From Deltaproteobacteria bacterium (lineage in GTDB: Bacteria > Myxococcota > Kuafuiibacteriia > Kuafuiibacteriales > Kuafuiibacteriaceae), in assembly GCA_016713425.1 (NCBI GenBank), contig JADJPE010000005.1, positions 6,298,501-6,362,500 on the forward strand: a DNA stretch of 64,000 bases, given 5' to 3'. The position numbers and the translations under genes were made by a program. The notes under the pieces were generated by a model, which did not search any database, had not been told where the DNA came from, and was given only the letters and a program-made list of their open reading frames with translations. This document shows, in pieces, positions 56,630-64,000 of this stretch (positions within the stretch are counted from its first letter, which is position 1; the number at the start of each line of letters is the position of its first letter).

Positions 56630-58057
56630 CTAGACAGGACCGCTCCCGCCCGCGACCAGATCGACCCCAACGCCCGCTTCTTCATCGTCATCATCATCAT
56701 CATCGTCGTCAACATGAGACAGCGTCAGACCTCGGATCTCACGCATCGGCAAGACGCGAATGCCGGTCACGTGCTTGACGACCGTGAAGACGAGGTAGCT
56801 GGTGCCATACGCCCACACAAAACAAACAACGCAGCCAAGAGCTTGGACGCCGAGCTGGGTGAGCATCGAGTGCGGAAGGCGATCCGCGATCCCGAAAAGC
56901 GCCACCGACAGAATTCCCCAGACGCCACAGAATCCATGGACGGCGATCGCCCCCACGACGTCGTCGAGAAAGAGCGTGTCGGAAATGAACTCGAAAGCGT
57001 AGTTATGGATCACGCCGGCAATCAGACCGATGAACACCGCGCTCGTAGGCGTCACGACATGCGCACAAGCGGTGATCGCGACGAGTCCACCCAGCGCGCC
57101 GCCGAGCATCTTCGCCTCGACGTCGCGCTTCGCCTGAAGAGTCTGTGCATGCAGGAACGCCATCACGGCCGCGGCGGCAGCCGCCAAGTTCGTGTTCAGG
57201 ATGATGGTCGGAACGTCGGAGTTCATGGAGAGCGTGCTCCCGCCATTGAATCCCCACCAGCCGAACCAAAGAATGAGCACCCCGAGAACCGCCCAAGCCA
57301 AGTTGTTCGACTCCAGCTTGTTCGACTCGCCCGTCTTCGAAAAACGCCCGATGCGCGGGCCGACAACTTTGATCCCCGCCAACGACGCCCACGCCCCAAC
57401 GCAGTGAACGACACTCGAGCCGGCGAAATCGACAAACCCCATGCTCGCGAGCCACGGTTTGTTGTCGCTCAGCATGCCACCGCCCCAAACCCAGTGACCG
57501 AACACTGGGTAGATGACCGCCCCCATCAGAACCGTGAAAATGAGATAAGCCTTGAAGCCAGTGCGCTCGGCCATCGCGCCGGAGACGATCGTCGCGGCTG
57601 TTCCACAGAAAGCGAGCTGAAACAAGAAGAAGGTCACATTCTGAAACGCCTCGGCCGAATTGGTCACCGTCGGCCCGACGAAGTGATCCACGCCCACCAG
57701 GCCAGAATCCGACGACCCGAACATCAAGCCGAAGCCGACGACGAAGAAGACCAGGCTCACGATGACCCAATCCCCGAGGTTTTTCAGCGCAGTCACGACT
57801 GTGTTTTTCGGACGCACGCAGCCGATCTCGAAGGCGAGAAACCCAGCTTGCATGAAGAAGACCAAACCGGAAGCGACAAGCACCCAGAACCCGTCGATAT
57901 AATCTTTCGAAGTAAGCACAGGCGCATCTTCTTGCGCTTGCGCATATGCGCTCGACAGGACGATCAGCGGGAGCGCAAAGGCGATCGCGCGGAAGACCAA
58001 CCGAGCTCTGATCCAGTGAGTTCTTGGCGATAGACGCGAAGAGTACGAAGGCTTCAT
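56630..58057 (-). CDS. amt: Ammonium transporter with poly-Asp C-terminal tail
   Basis: ATG 58057 gives 475 residues; the frame is open further upstream but lacks character. After a signal-like segment (AIAFALPLIVLSSAYAQA) come eleven transmembrane helices. The family motifs are clear: FWVLVASGLVFFMQAGFLAFE, the first pore histidine in GHWVWGGGML, ASSVVHCVGAWASLAG and the second pore histidine in HGFCGVWG. It moves ammonium or ammonia across the inner membrane. The C-terminus carries nine Asp and two Glu in a row, encoded by a trinucleotide run at ~56684-56712, which is unusual for the cytosolic tail that normally contacts GlnK. No glnK gene is next to it. Confidence 0.95.
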   Translation of the reverse strand: MKPSYSSRLSPRTHWIRARLVFRAIAFALPLIVLSSAYAQAQEDAPVLTSKDYIDGFWVLVASGLVFFMQAGFLAFEIGCVRPKNTVVTALKNLGDWVIVSLVFFVVGFGLMFGSSDSGLVGVDHFVGPTVTNSAEAFQNVTFFLFQLAFCGTAATIVSGAMAERTGFKAYLIFTVLMGAVIYPVFGHWVWGGGMLSDNKPWLASMGFVDFAGSSVVHCVGAWASLAGIKVVGPRIGRFSKTGESNKLESNNLAWAVLGVLILWFGWWGFNGGSTLSMNSDVPTIILNTNLAAAAAAVMAFLHAQTLQAKRDVEAKMLGGALGGLVAITACAHVVTPTSAVFIGLIAGVIHNYAFEFISDTLFLDDVVGAIAVHGFCGVWGILSVALFGIADRLPHSMLTQLGVQALGCVVCFVWAYGTSYLVFTVVKHVTGIRVLPMREIRGLTLSHVDDDDDDDDDEEAGVGVDLVAGGSGPV

Positions 58058-58346
58058 TTCAGCTAGACCTCGATAGCGCGATCGCAAGAGAGAAGAAAGT
58101 CCACTTGCACCCGCGTTCCTCCCACCACGTTGGATCCGGAGCGCACCGTCGAAGCCAACTCCGGCCGCGTACACGCGGGGTTCGGCCAGCTTCATCGTTA
58201 CCGTTTGGAGCCACGCGTTGGAATCTTGCGGGGTGCCTCCATCAAAATCCCGACGGAAACGTAGGAAGGATGAACGAGTCGGGGAAGCTCTCGTCGGTGC
58301 GTATCCGACCGCGTTGCGCATCTTTCTCATGGCCGCTTTTCACGCT
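58058..58346. other. Divergent control region between amt and the DUF4388 gene
   Basis: 289 bases between two divergent starts. Both promoters must lie here, but no convincing -24/-12 (nitrogen) or -35/-10 motif was found by eye. A frame is open across it on the plus strand but has no protein character. Confidence 0.4.
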
Positions 58347-59714
58347 ATGAAACGAGGAATGACGCATGAGTGCATCTGCTTGAACGCAGATGTGAGCCTC
58401 ATCGAAGAATTGACGGTCGTTCTGTCGAGCATCGACTTCGGGCTCACCCCCATTTTTCCTCAGCAACTCGGCGACGTCCGTCGAGCGGCGCTCACCGCCT
58501 CGTTGGCGGTGGCTGAGCTGCCCGACGAGCACACGTGGGATCGAAGCTTCTCCCGTGACTTTCGGTTGCACCACTTCTCTTTTCCGCCTCTCGTGGTGAT
58601 CGTGCCCCGTCGAGCGTCGGCGGCGCATTATGATCGGCTGCGTCACCAAGGCGTCGCGGCCGTACTCGAGCGGCCTCTTTCCGCCAAAACCGTCCTCGCC
58701 GAACTCCGGCCCCTCCTCAAGGCTCGGCGATGGATGACAGGACGGCTTGAGCAGATGTCGCTGGCCGATATCCTCCAGAACTTGGCCGCGGGCGGCACGA
58801 CCGCCGAAGTCACGCTCGTCCCAGACAACGTCGACGAAATCTCTGCCCGCCCCGCTGATGCACCGGGTGGAATCGGACGCGTGTACCTTCGCGAAGGGCG
58901 CGTGGTCGTCGTCGAATACGAAGGCGCGCGCGGAATGACTGCACTCGCTTCCGTCCTCGGTCTCACGACCGGGTCGTTTCGCGTCCACGCGCACACGCTG
59001 CGCCCGCGCGATGAAGATATGTCTGAGACAGTCTTCGACGCCCTCGTAAAGGCCGCAGTCATCGCGGACGAACGCAACCGGAATCAAACCGAGCCGGACT
59101 TCATGGCGTTCGATGCCGACGAGATCAAAGAAGCGCTACGCGAGGCCAAGACGGCCAAAGTCCAACCCGAACATCCGACCGTATCCGACAGGTTCAACGC
59201 CCAGACTGGCGGCCGTATCAGCGCCAGCGCCAGCGGTGGTGCCAGGGCCGATGCCAGGGCTGATGCCAGGGGCGTTGCAGGTGGGCGTGACAGCCTCGAC
59301 GATAGGCCTCTCGGCGGGGCTTCCCCAACCGGCTCACGCGCTCTGGAAACGAACTGGGAGACTCCGATGAGAGAGACGCTCGACCTTCCCCCTGGACTAC
59401 GCGCCATCAAGAACCGCCTCGATGGGCTTACCGGATACGCCGAGTCCGATCTGTCGGGTGGGGTCCTTCGATTCTCCGGCACCATCGACGCGGAGACAAC
59501 CTGTGCCATTGCGGCCATGAACCAGTCCTCGGCCGAACAGATCGGCCAGACCTTCGGTTTCTCCGGACTCCGGGCTTGGGCGATCTCGACCGAAGCGGGA
59601 TCCTGTTACGTCAACGTCGGCGCAGAAGGGCTCAAGGTCTTGACGGGGCCAAGGGAAGACAACCTGGCGTCGAAGCTCAATCTGATCCTCACGGCCCTGC
59701 GGGACGAGTTCTGA
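58347..59714 (+). CDS. Pseudo-receiver / DUF4388 (PATAN) / roadblock-like signalling protein
   Basis: ATG 58347 or 58359 (after CGAGGA, close) gives ~455 residues. The first ~115 residues have the alternating strands and helices of a receiver domain (CICLNADVSLIEELTVVL, PLVVIVPRR, ending in AAVLERPLSAKTVLAELRPLL), but the usual phospho-acceptor Asp triad cannot be placed. A DUF4388/PATAN region follows (MTGRLEQMSLADILQNLAAGGTTAEVTL, YLREGRVVVVEYEGARG). Then comes an Ala/Gly-rich linker and a C-terminal ~110 residues similar to a roadblock fold. Such proteins act as adaptors in polarity and motility signalling. A kinase gene starts 68 bases downstream. Confidence 0.72.
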   Translation: MKRGMTHECICLNADVSLIEELTVVLSSIDFGLTPIFPQQLGDVRRAALTASLAVAELPDEHTWDRSFSRDFRLHHFSFPPLVVIVPRRASAAHYDRLRHQGVAAVLERPLSAKTVLAELRPLLKARRWMTGRLEQMSLADILQNLAAGGTTAEVTLVPDNVDEISARPADAPGGIGRVYLREGRVVVVEYEGARGMTALASVLGLTTGSFRVHAHTLRPRDEDMSETVFDALVKAAVIADERNRNQTEPDFMAFDADEIKEALREAKTAKVQPEHPTVSDRFNAQTGGRISASASGGARADARADARGVAGGRDSLDDRPLGGASPTGSRALETNWETPMRETLDLPPGLRAIKNRLDGLTGYAESDLSGGVLRFSGTIDAETTCAIAAMNQSSAEQIGQTFGFSGLRAWAISTEAGSCYVNVGAEGLKVLTGPREDNLASKLNLILTALRDEF

Positions 59715-59782
59715 GGCCACGCTAGAGCGCGTGCGCCAGGCGAGGGACAGATGAGCGCCTGACCGCAGGATTGAAGAATGAA

Positions 59783-61615
59783 ATGAAGCTTCAGTCAGGG
59801 CAGAGATTCGGTAACTACCGCATAGACCGCCTTGTGGGCGTCGGCGGACAGGCCGCAGTCTACCTCGCTCACGACGTTCTCCTCAAACGCAGGGCCGCGT
59901 TGAAAGTGATGCGCAGTGGCCGTGACTGGATGGGCTCACAGGTCGAAGAGGCGCGCGTCGTCGCCACCTTGGACCATCCGAGCATCGTCAGAGTGTACCA
60001 CGTCGAAGTGTCGACCGACACGTGCATGATGGTCATGGAGTACATCGACGGCGGCTCTCTCGAATCGCGCGTCAAGCGACTTGGTCCGTGTGACCCCAAG
60101 GAGGCGCTCGAGTTCACCATGGCCGCACTCGAGGCACTCCACCACGCACACAGCCGCGGCGTCGTGCATCGCGACCTGAAGCCCAGAAATCTCCTCATCA
60201 CGCGCGATGGCGCGATCAAGCTCGCAGACTTCGGGCTCGCGGCTTTCAGCGGCCTCAAGGATCGCGATACGAAGAAGATCGTCGGCACACCCCACTACAT
60301 GCCGCCCGAGGTCTGGTCCGGCGAAGGCGCGACGCCCAAAAGCGACATTTACAGCCTGGGTGCCTGTCTATATTTCATGCTCGCCGCTCATCCTCCGTTC
60401 GATGGCAGCACCATGGGCGAGCTCAAGAAGGCCCACGCATCCGGCACGCTCACGCCACCTCCCGGTGCGCCAAGCGGGCTGAGCAGCCTCATCGAAGCGG
60501 CCATGGCGAAAGCAGCGGCCCAACGCCCATCAGCCGAGGTGCTGTACGACCGAGCTCAGGACGTCTATCGGGAGATCACGAGCACGATCCGGCACCCAGA
60601 GAGACTCGACGCGGTCGTCGCCAGTCGCGCCACCGACGACGAGACACTCGCGCCCTTGACGCGGTTCTTGCGCAAGACGTCGGCCGCCTTCGATCGTGCG
60701 ACGTGGCTCATCGAGTCGGTGGCCAAGACCCGGCAACGGCTCGAAGCCGCGCTCGACCTCCCGCTTCGACTCACCATCGTCGGGGGCGACGATCGACGTT
60801 TCGTCGCTCGGATCTTGCGGGGCGCCTTGAGCGCGAAGACCAAGACGACCCGACTCGACGCCCGACTCGACGTGCGCGCCGACGATGGAACGCTGCTCGA
60901 GACGATGCGGTCCTTCGGCGGGCACTCTGCGTCGGCGAATGCATCCGATGGATACGACGCGGTGCTGTCATCGTTTTCTCGAAGACTTCGTCGAACGTCT
61001 TCGTCCGAAGAGGCGCTCGCGCTCCTTTACTTCCATCGCACGACTGGCCCCAAGGACCTTGGCGATCTTTTGGAGATCGCGCAGCGCGCATCCGACGTTG
61101 GGCTTCGGCTCCTCGTTTGCTGCAATGTCGCATCTCTCACCGAGATCTTGGAAGGCGTGCAGCCGACGCAACTCAGCGCCGAGACGCGCGCGATCGAGGT
61201 TCCACGCATCGCGGACGCTGACTTGCTTCGATACATTCACACGTGGACCGAGATCGCCACATCGGGGCAGCTGCGTTGGACCCGCGACGCTTGCCTCCTT
61301 GCCCTCGACGGCGAAGCTCACGACACCGGCTCACTGGATCGTATTCTGCAGAACTCTGTCATGATCGCGCTCCAGAATGACCGGCGACTGATCACGACGT
61401 GGTGCGTTCTGGGCGCCATCGCGCACGCCCAGACGCTGCACAGCCACGGTGAGATCGAGGCCGCCTGGCAACATCCCGCGCCTCGATGGCCGAGCGAAGA
61501 CCTGATGGCTCGCTTGCCGCATTTGCGCATACGGTATCAAGATGCCCTGAACAACGTCGAGCTCGGCGCAAGCTGGCTGGGCACGACCATCGACCCATCG
61601 GAGTCTGTAGAATGA
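59783..61615 (+). CDS. Hanks-type Ser/Thr protein kinase with ATPase-like C-terminal region
   Basis: ATG 59783 gives 610 residues. The kinase domain (~1-265) has the Gly loop GVGGQAAVYLA, the ATP Lys in ALKVM, a catalytic loop HRDLKPRN, DFG (LADFGLAA) and TPHYMPPEVW, so all catalytic residues are present. The rest (~300-610) has features of a P-loop/STAND-like fold, for example LRLTIVGGDDRRFVARILRGAL and LRLLVCCNVASLTEIL, but lacks a Walker A GK(S/T). There is no transmembrane helix. The start and stop overlap the following OmpA-like gene (ATGA). It probably signals with the adaptor upstream and an envelope partner downstream. Confidence 0.93.
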   Translation: MKLQSGQRFGNYRIDRLVGVGGQAAVYLAHDVLLKRRAALKVMRSGRDWMGSQVEEARVVATLDHPSIVRVYHVEVSTDTCMMVMEYIDGGSLESRVKRLGPCDPKEALEFTMAALEALHHAHSRGVVHRDLKPRNLLITRDGAIKLADFGLAAFSGLKDRDTKKIVGTPHYMPPEVWSGEGATPKSDIYSLGACLYFMLAAHPPFDGSTMGELKKAHASGTLTPPPGAPSGLSSLIEAAMAKAAAQRPSAEVLYDRAQDVYREITSTIRHPERLDAVVASRATDDETLAPLTRFLRKTSAAFDRATWLIESVAKTRQRLEAALDLPLRLTIVGGDDRRFVARILRGALSAKTKTTRLDARLDVRADDGTLLETMRSFGGHSASANASDGYDAVLSSFSRRLRRTSSSEEALALLYFHRTTGPKDLGDLLEIAQRASDVGLRLLVCCNVASLTEILEGVQPTQLSAETRAIEVPRIADADLLRYIHTWTEIATSGQLRWTRDACLLALDGEAHDTGSLDRILQNSVMIALQNDRRLITTWCVLGAIAHAQTLHSHGEIEAAWQHPAPRWPSEDLMARLPHLRIRYQDALNNVELGASWLGTTIDPSESVE

Positions 61616-62331
61616 AAAATGTTGGCGCGCCCTACTACTGGGGATCGCTCGCGGTTGGCTGCACGGCGGCGGTCATGCTCAACGCGGTGATCGTGCCGCA
61701 TATTTTGGCCGAACCCCCGGGCACAGGCCCGGCCACCGCCACGACTGGGAAGCATGCAAAGGACAAGGCCCCATCGCTTCCCGCTCCCACCGTCGGCGCG
61801 GTCCCAGCACCGCGCGCGCCAGCGCCACCACCGCGGTCGGCCCCAGCCCCCGAGCCGGTGGCAACAGCCGAGCCGGCGGCAACAGCCGAGCCGGCGGCAA
61901 CAGCCGAGCCGGCGGCAGCAGCCGAGCCGGCGGCAGCAGCCGAGCCGGCGGCAGCAGCCGAGCCGGTGCCAACGCGCAAGCCGGAACCAGCCGTCGCGCT
62001 CACGCCGGCAAGACCACTGCCCGATGTCCTCTTCTCTTCGGGCAGTGCGGTGCTGGATGAGCGCGCCGAGGCCCTGCTCGACGAGGTCGCCGAGGCCCTC
62101 GCTTCACAACCGGAGACTCGAATCATGCTGCTCGGCCACACCGACCGGACGGGCTCATGGGATGTGAACCAAGCGCTCAGCAAGCGCCGAGCCGAAGCGG
62201 TGCGCGACGGGCTTCGGGCTCGAGGCATTGCCACCAGCCGAATGACCATCCGGGGCCTTGGTCACTCGGAGCAACTCCCCAACAACCAAAACGCATCGAG
62301 AAACCGCCGAGTCGAGATCTTCTGGCGATAG
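61612..62331 (+). CDS. OmpA/MotB-like C-terminal domain protein with AEPAAT repeats
   Basis: ATG 61612 overlaps the kinase stop by 4 bases and gives 239 residues. One N-terminal membrane helix (WGSLAVGCTAAVMLNAVIV) is followed by a Pro/Ala linker with ~7 repeats of AEPAAT/A. A C-terminal OmpA-like domain closes the protein (LFSSGSAVLDERAEALLDEVAEAL, GHTDRTGS, ALSKRRAEAVRDGL, NRRVEIFW), which should bind peptidoglycan (Asp and Arg in GHTDRTG and SKRRAE). The topology suggests an inner-membrane anchor crossing to the cell wall, as in MotB. With the kinase it may sense or fix position at the envelope. Confidence 0.88.
   Translation: MKNVGAPYYWGSLAVGCTAAVMLNAVIVPHILAEPPGTGPATATTGKHAKDKAPSLPAPTVGAVPAPRAPAPPPRSAPAPEPVATAEPAATAEPAATAEPAAAAEPAAAAEPAAAAEPVPTRKPEPAVALTPARPLPDVLFSSGSAVLDERAEALLDEVAEALASQPETRIMLLGHTDRTGSWDVNQALSKRRAEAVRDGLRARGIATSRMTIRGLGHSEQLPNNQNASRNRRVEIFWR
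61852..61971 (+). repeat. 18-bp tandem repeat in the OmpA-like gene
   Basis: Seven units of gagccggcggcaacagcc (or gcagca in place of gcaaca) encode the AEPAAT/A linker in frame. The first and last units differ slightly (gagccggtg). Confidence 0.9.
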
Positions 62332-62341
62332 GAGAAATGCC

Positions 62342-62635
62342 ATGTCGATGAGTGTTCTAGCGATCATCGTTTCTATTGTGGGTGCCATCGCCTTCTATTC
62401 GGCCGGCTACTGGGCGGCTCGAGGCCGCGCCGCCCGAGAGCTGACCACCCTCCGCGACCGCGCCGCCCACGACGCGGCCTCGACCTCGGTCGAGGGCGCC
62501 GATGGTCTGCGCAACAAAGTCGGAGAACTCATGGAGCTCCTCGAACTCGAGAAGGCGCGCACACGTGAACTCGAGGCTCGGCTGCCCGGTGCGAAGGGCC
62601 CGAAGTTCCCCGTCCACGAGAAGTTCGCGGACTGA
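62342..62635 (+). CDS. Small membrane protein with coiled coil
   Basis: ATG 62342 has AGGAG at 7 bases and gives 97 residues. An N-terminal helix (VLAIIVSIVGAIAFYSAGYWAA) is followed by a charged helix (ARGRAARELTTLRDRAAHD) and a C-terminal coiled-coil-like run (LRNKVGELMELLELEKARTRELEARL). Its gene lies 10 bases after the OmpA-like gene, so it is the last of the adaptor/kinase/OmpA set. The role is unknown; a membrane-bound scaffold is possible. Between it and the convergent psd gene is a 133-base stretch with a repeated GGGACGGCCACGC motif. Confidence 0.65.
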   Translation: MSMSVLAIIVSIVGAIAFYSAGYWAARGRAARELTTLRDRAAHDAASTSVEGADGLRNKVGELMELLELEKARTRELEARLPGAKGPKFPVHEKFAD

Positions 62636-62768
62636 GGTCGTTCTTTGCGAACCTCCTCGGGTTCGGTGGCGCACTCGGCCGAATCGAGGGCGCCCAAGGC
62701 AACCGCCGGCTACGCAGAGCGACGGCCACGCATAGGGACGGCCACGCGTAGGGACGGCCGGACCGCGG

Positions 62769-63608
62769 TCAGGGGGTGAAGCGTCCGAGTTCGGTTCCCA
62801 TGCGCACCGTCGACCGCGCATCGCGAGTCGGCCAGGCGATCGGCCGCTCCGTGACCAACACCACCGTCGACCCCATCTCGAACACCCCGAGCTCCGCGCC
62901 CCGCTCGATAGGCTTCGGCTCATCGTACTGTCGGCGCGCAATCGCGGTCGCGCCCGCGTTCGTCTTCACATCGGGATCGTAGCAGGCGATCATATGCCCG
63001 ACGCACGTGGCGCCGACCATGACCACGTCGACACGCCCCAGCGGCCCAGCATCGATGTGCGTGATCAGCCGTTCATTGCGTGCCAGGAGTGCATCCACGC
63101 CGTTCATGGACGCCTCGTTCACGGGAAACAGCGTCCCCGGAATGTAAGTCGACCCCGTGATCTGTCCCGAAACAGGCGCGTGAATTCGATGATAGTCGCC
63201 GGGCGCCAAGTAGACGATCGCGTAGCTGCCTGCGCGAAAGAAGGTCTCCGCGCCTTCGTCCGCCAGCAAAGCGTTCAAGGTGAACTCCCGCCCTTTCGCC
63301 TGATAAAGCCGCCCCGTTGCGACAACGCCGGCGGCCAAGAACGCGCCGTCGACCGGACACACGAGAGCATCCGGGTCCTCGGCGATCGGTCGCGCACCCG
63401 GCTTGAGCCGTCGCGTGAAGAACTCAAGAACCGATCCGTACGACTCGATAGGAAGCTCAGCCTCCTCCACCGATGCGCCATAGCGCGCGGCAAACCGCCG
63501 CACCACCGAGGGCGCACGAAGGGAGGCGAGTCGACGCACGGTGCGCGAAAGTGGCTTCTTGGGCAGAATATGCATCGTGGCCACAAAGGCCTTATCCCGA
63601 ACACTCAT
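62769..63608 (-). CDS. psd: Phosphatidylserine decarboxylase proenzyme
   Basis: ATG 63608 (the long N-terminal frame above it is bcp shadow) gives 279 residues. The enzyme converts phosphatidylserine to phosphatidylethanolamine at the inner membrane. Motifs are the Asp and His in VCPVDGAF and YLAPGDYHRIHAPVSG, ITGSTYIPGTLFPVNE, and the self-cleavage site MGSTVVLV, where Ser of GST becomes the pyruvoyl group. The length fits the family. Its start overlaps the bcp stop by 4 bases (ATGA), suggesting coupling of a membrane lipid gene with peroxide defence. Confidence 0.95.
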   Translation of the reverse strand: MSVRDKAFVATMHILPKKPLSRTVRRLASLRAPSVVRRFAARYGASVEEAELPIESYGSVLEFFTRRLKPGARPIAEDPDALVCPVDGAFLAAGVVATGRLYQAKGREFTLNALLADEGAETFFRAGSYAIVYLAPGDYHRIHAPVSGQITGSTYIPGTLFPVNEASMNGVDALLARNERLITHIDAGPLGRVDVVMVGATCVGHMIACYDPDVKTNAGATAIARRQYDEPKPIERGAELGVFEMGSTVVLVTERPIAWPTRDARSTVRMGTELGRFTP

Positions 63609-64000
63609 TGTACGTTCTGGGTGCCCTCGATGTCCGCGAGGACCTGTCGGGCATGCTCCTTCGGTGAGACTTTGGGGTAGTGACGTTCCACAGTGCCGTC
63701 CGGACCGATCACGACGGTCGTTCGCAGAATTCCGTCGAAACTTCGGCCCATGAACTTCTTCGGTCCCCAGCTTCCGTACCGTCGAATCACGTCGGCTTCG
63801 GGATCGGAAAGGAGCCGGAACGGAAGATTCTCCTTCTCGCGGAATCTCTGGTGCTTGAGCGTCGTGTCTCGGCTCACGCCAAGAACAACCGTATCGACGC
63901 GCTGAAACTCCGAATGCGCATCTCGAAAGGCGCACGCCTCTTGCGTGCAGCCAGGCGTCATATCCTTGGGGTAGAAGTAGAGCACCACGCGCTGCCCCCT
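63605..64000 (-). CDS. bcp: Thioredoxin-dependent peroxiredoxin, Bcp/PrxQ type (5' end outside window)
   Basis: The C-terminal ~130 residues of a PrxQ-type peroxidase that reduces H2O2 and lipid hydroperoxides. The catalytic region is VVLYFYPKDMTPGCTQEACAFRD, with the peroxidatic Cys in TPGC and a resolving Cys five residues later (EAC), as in PrxQ. Later, GVSRDTTLKHQRFREKENLPFRLLSDP and ADVIRRYG fit the family. The frame is still open at base 64000, so the GTG at 63988 is internal and the real start lies upstream. The stop overlaps the psd start. Confidence 0.94.
   Translation of the reverse strand, partial: RGQRVVLYFYPKDMTPGCTQEACAFRDAHSEFQRVDTVVLGVSRDTTLKHQRFREKENLPFRLLSDPEADVIRRYGSWGPKKFMGRSFDGILRTTVVIGPDGTVERHYPKVSPKEHARQVLADIEGTQNVQ

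Noticed and set aside
63609..63935. N-terminal extension of psd
   Set aside because: It is covered by the bcp gene in another frame; ATG 63608 overlaps the bcp stop as in coupled genes.

Overview
The window is 64 kb of GC-rich, gene-dense bacterial chromosome, with part of a gene at each end. Gene content points to a Gram-negative delta-type lineage, most likely Myxococcota or a close relative. The signs are a Hanks-type Ser/Thr kinase next to roadblock/LC7 and DUF4388 proteins, an NtrC-type two-component pair, Cys-rich and beta-propeller secreted proteins, type IV pilus minor pilins with several PilY1-like tip proteins, and a GldA/GldG-like ABC system. This placement is inferred from families seen by eye; no database search was run. 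No rRNA, tRNA, CRISPR array, phage or biosynthetic cluster was recognised.

Layout. 1-4.7 kb: ABC ATPase (5' part outside the window), permease fused to a GldG-like domain, DUF4340 protein. 4.7-9.1 kb: a giant secreted protein combining B-lectin repeats, a LamG-like domain and a di-haem cytochrome c peroxidase module. 9.5-10.5 kb: a protein with a possible PD-(D/E)XK core. 10.5-14.8 kb: a Cys-rich PilY1-like protein and a PEGA-like membrane protein, start and stop overlapping. 15.0-20.0 kb: a tightly overlapping operon of TPR protein, TPR/beta-barrel protein, histidine kinase and sigma54 activator. 20.2-24.1 kb: low-complexity exported protein, DUF4382-like lipoprotein and Cys-rich protein.

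24.1-36.3 kb is a type IV pilus tip locus: fimT-like (+) divergent from pilV, pilW, pilX, pilY1 and a small exported protein (-). It is followed by a decayed IS66-type element abutting a second pilY1 copy that has lost its 5' end. 36.4-50.3 kb holds housekeeping genes on the minus strand: ligA, zinc-ribbon protein, hom, thioesterase, glpX-like, small charged protein and eno; then carB, greA and recG. 50.4-55.6 kb is a secreted or lipoprotein set on the plus strand (TPR lipoprotein, two beta-propeller-like proteins, an outer-membrane barrel), the last three joined by TAATG junctions. 55.7-62.6 kb holds roadblock, Amt, pseudo-receiver/DUF4388, Ser/Thr kinase, OmpA-like and small membrane proteins. 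62.8-64 kb holds phosphatidylserine decarboxylase and the 3' part of a Bcp peroxiredoxin.

The region is rich in minisatellites, both in frame (even inside LigA) and between genes. The most notable points are the lectin/LamG/peroxidase protein, the beta-barrel plus two-component operon, the IS-associated decay of one PilY1 copy, and a GlpX-like protein that appears to have lost most of its metal ligands.
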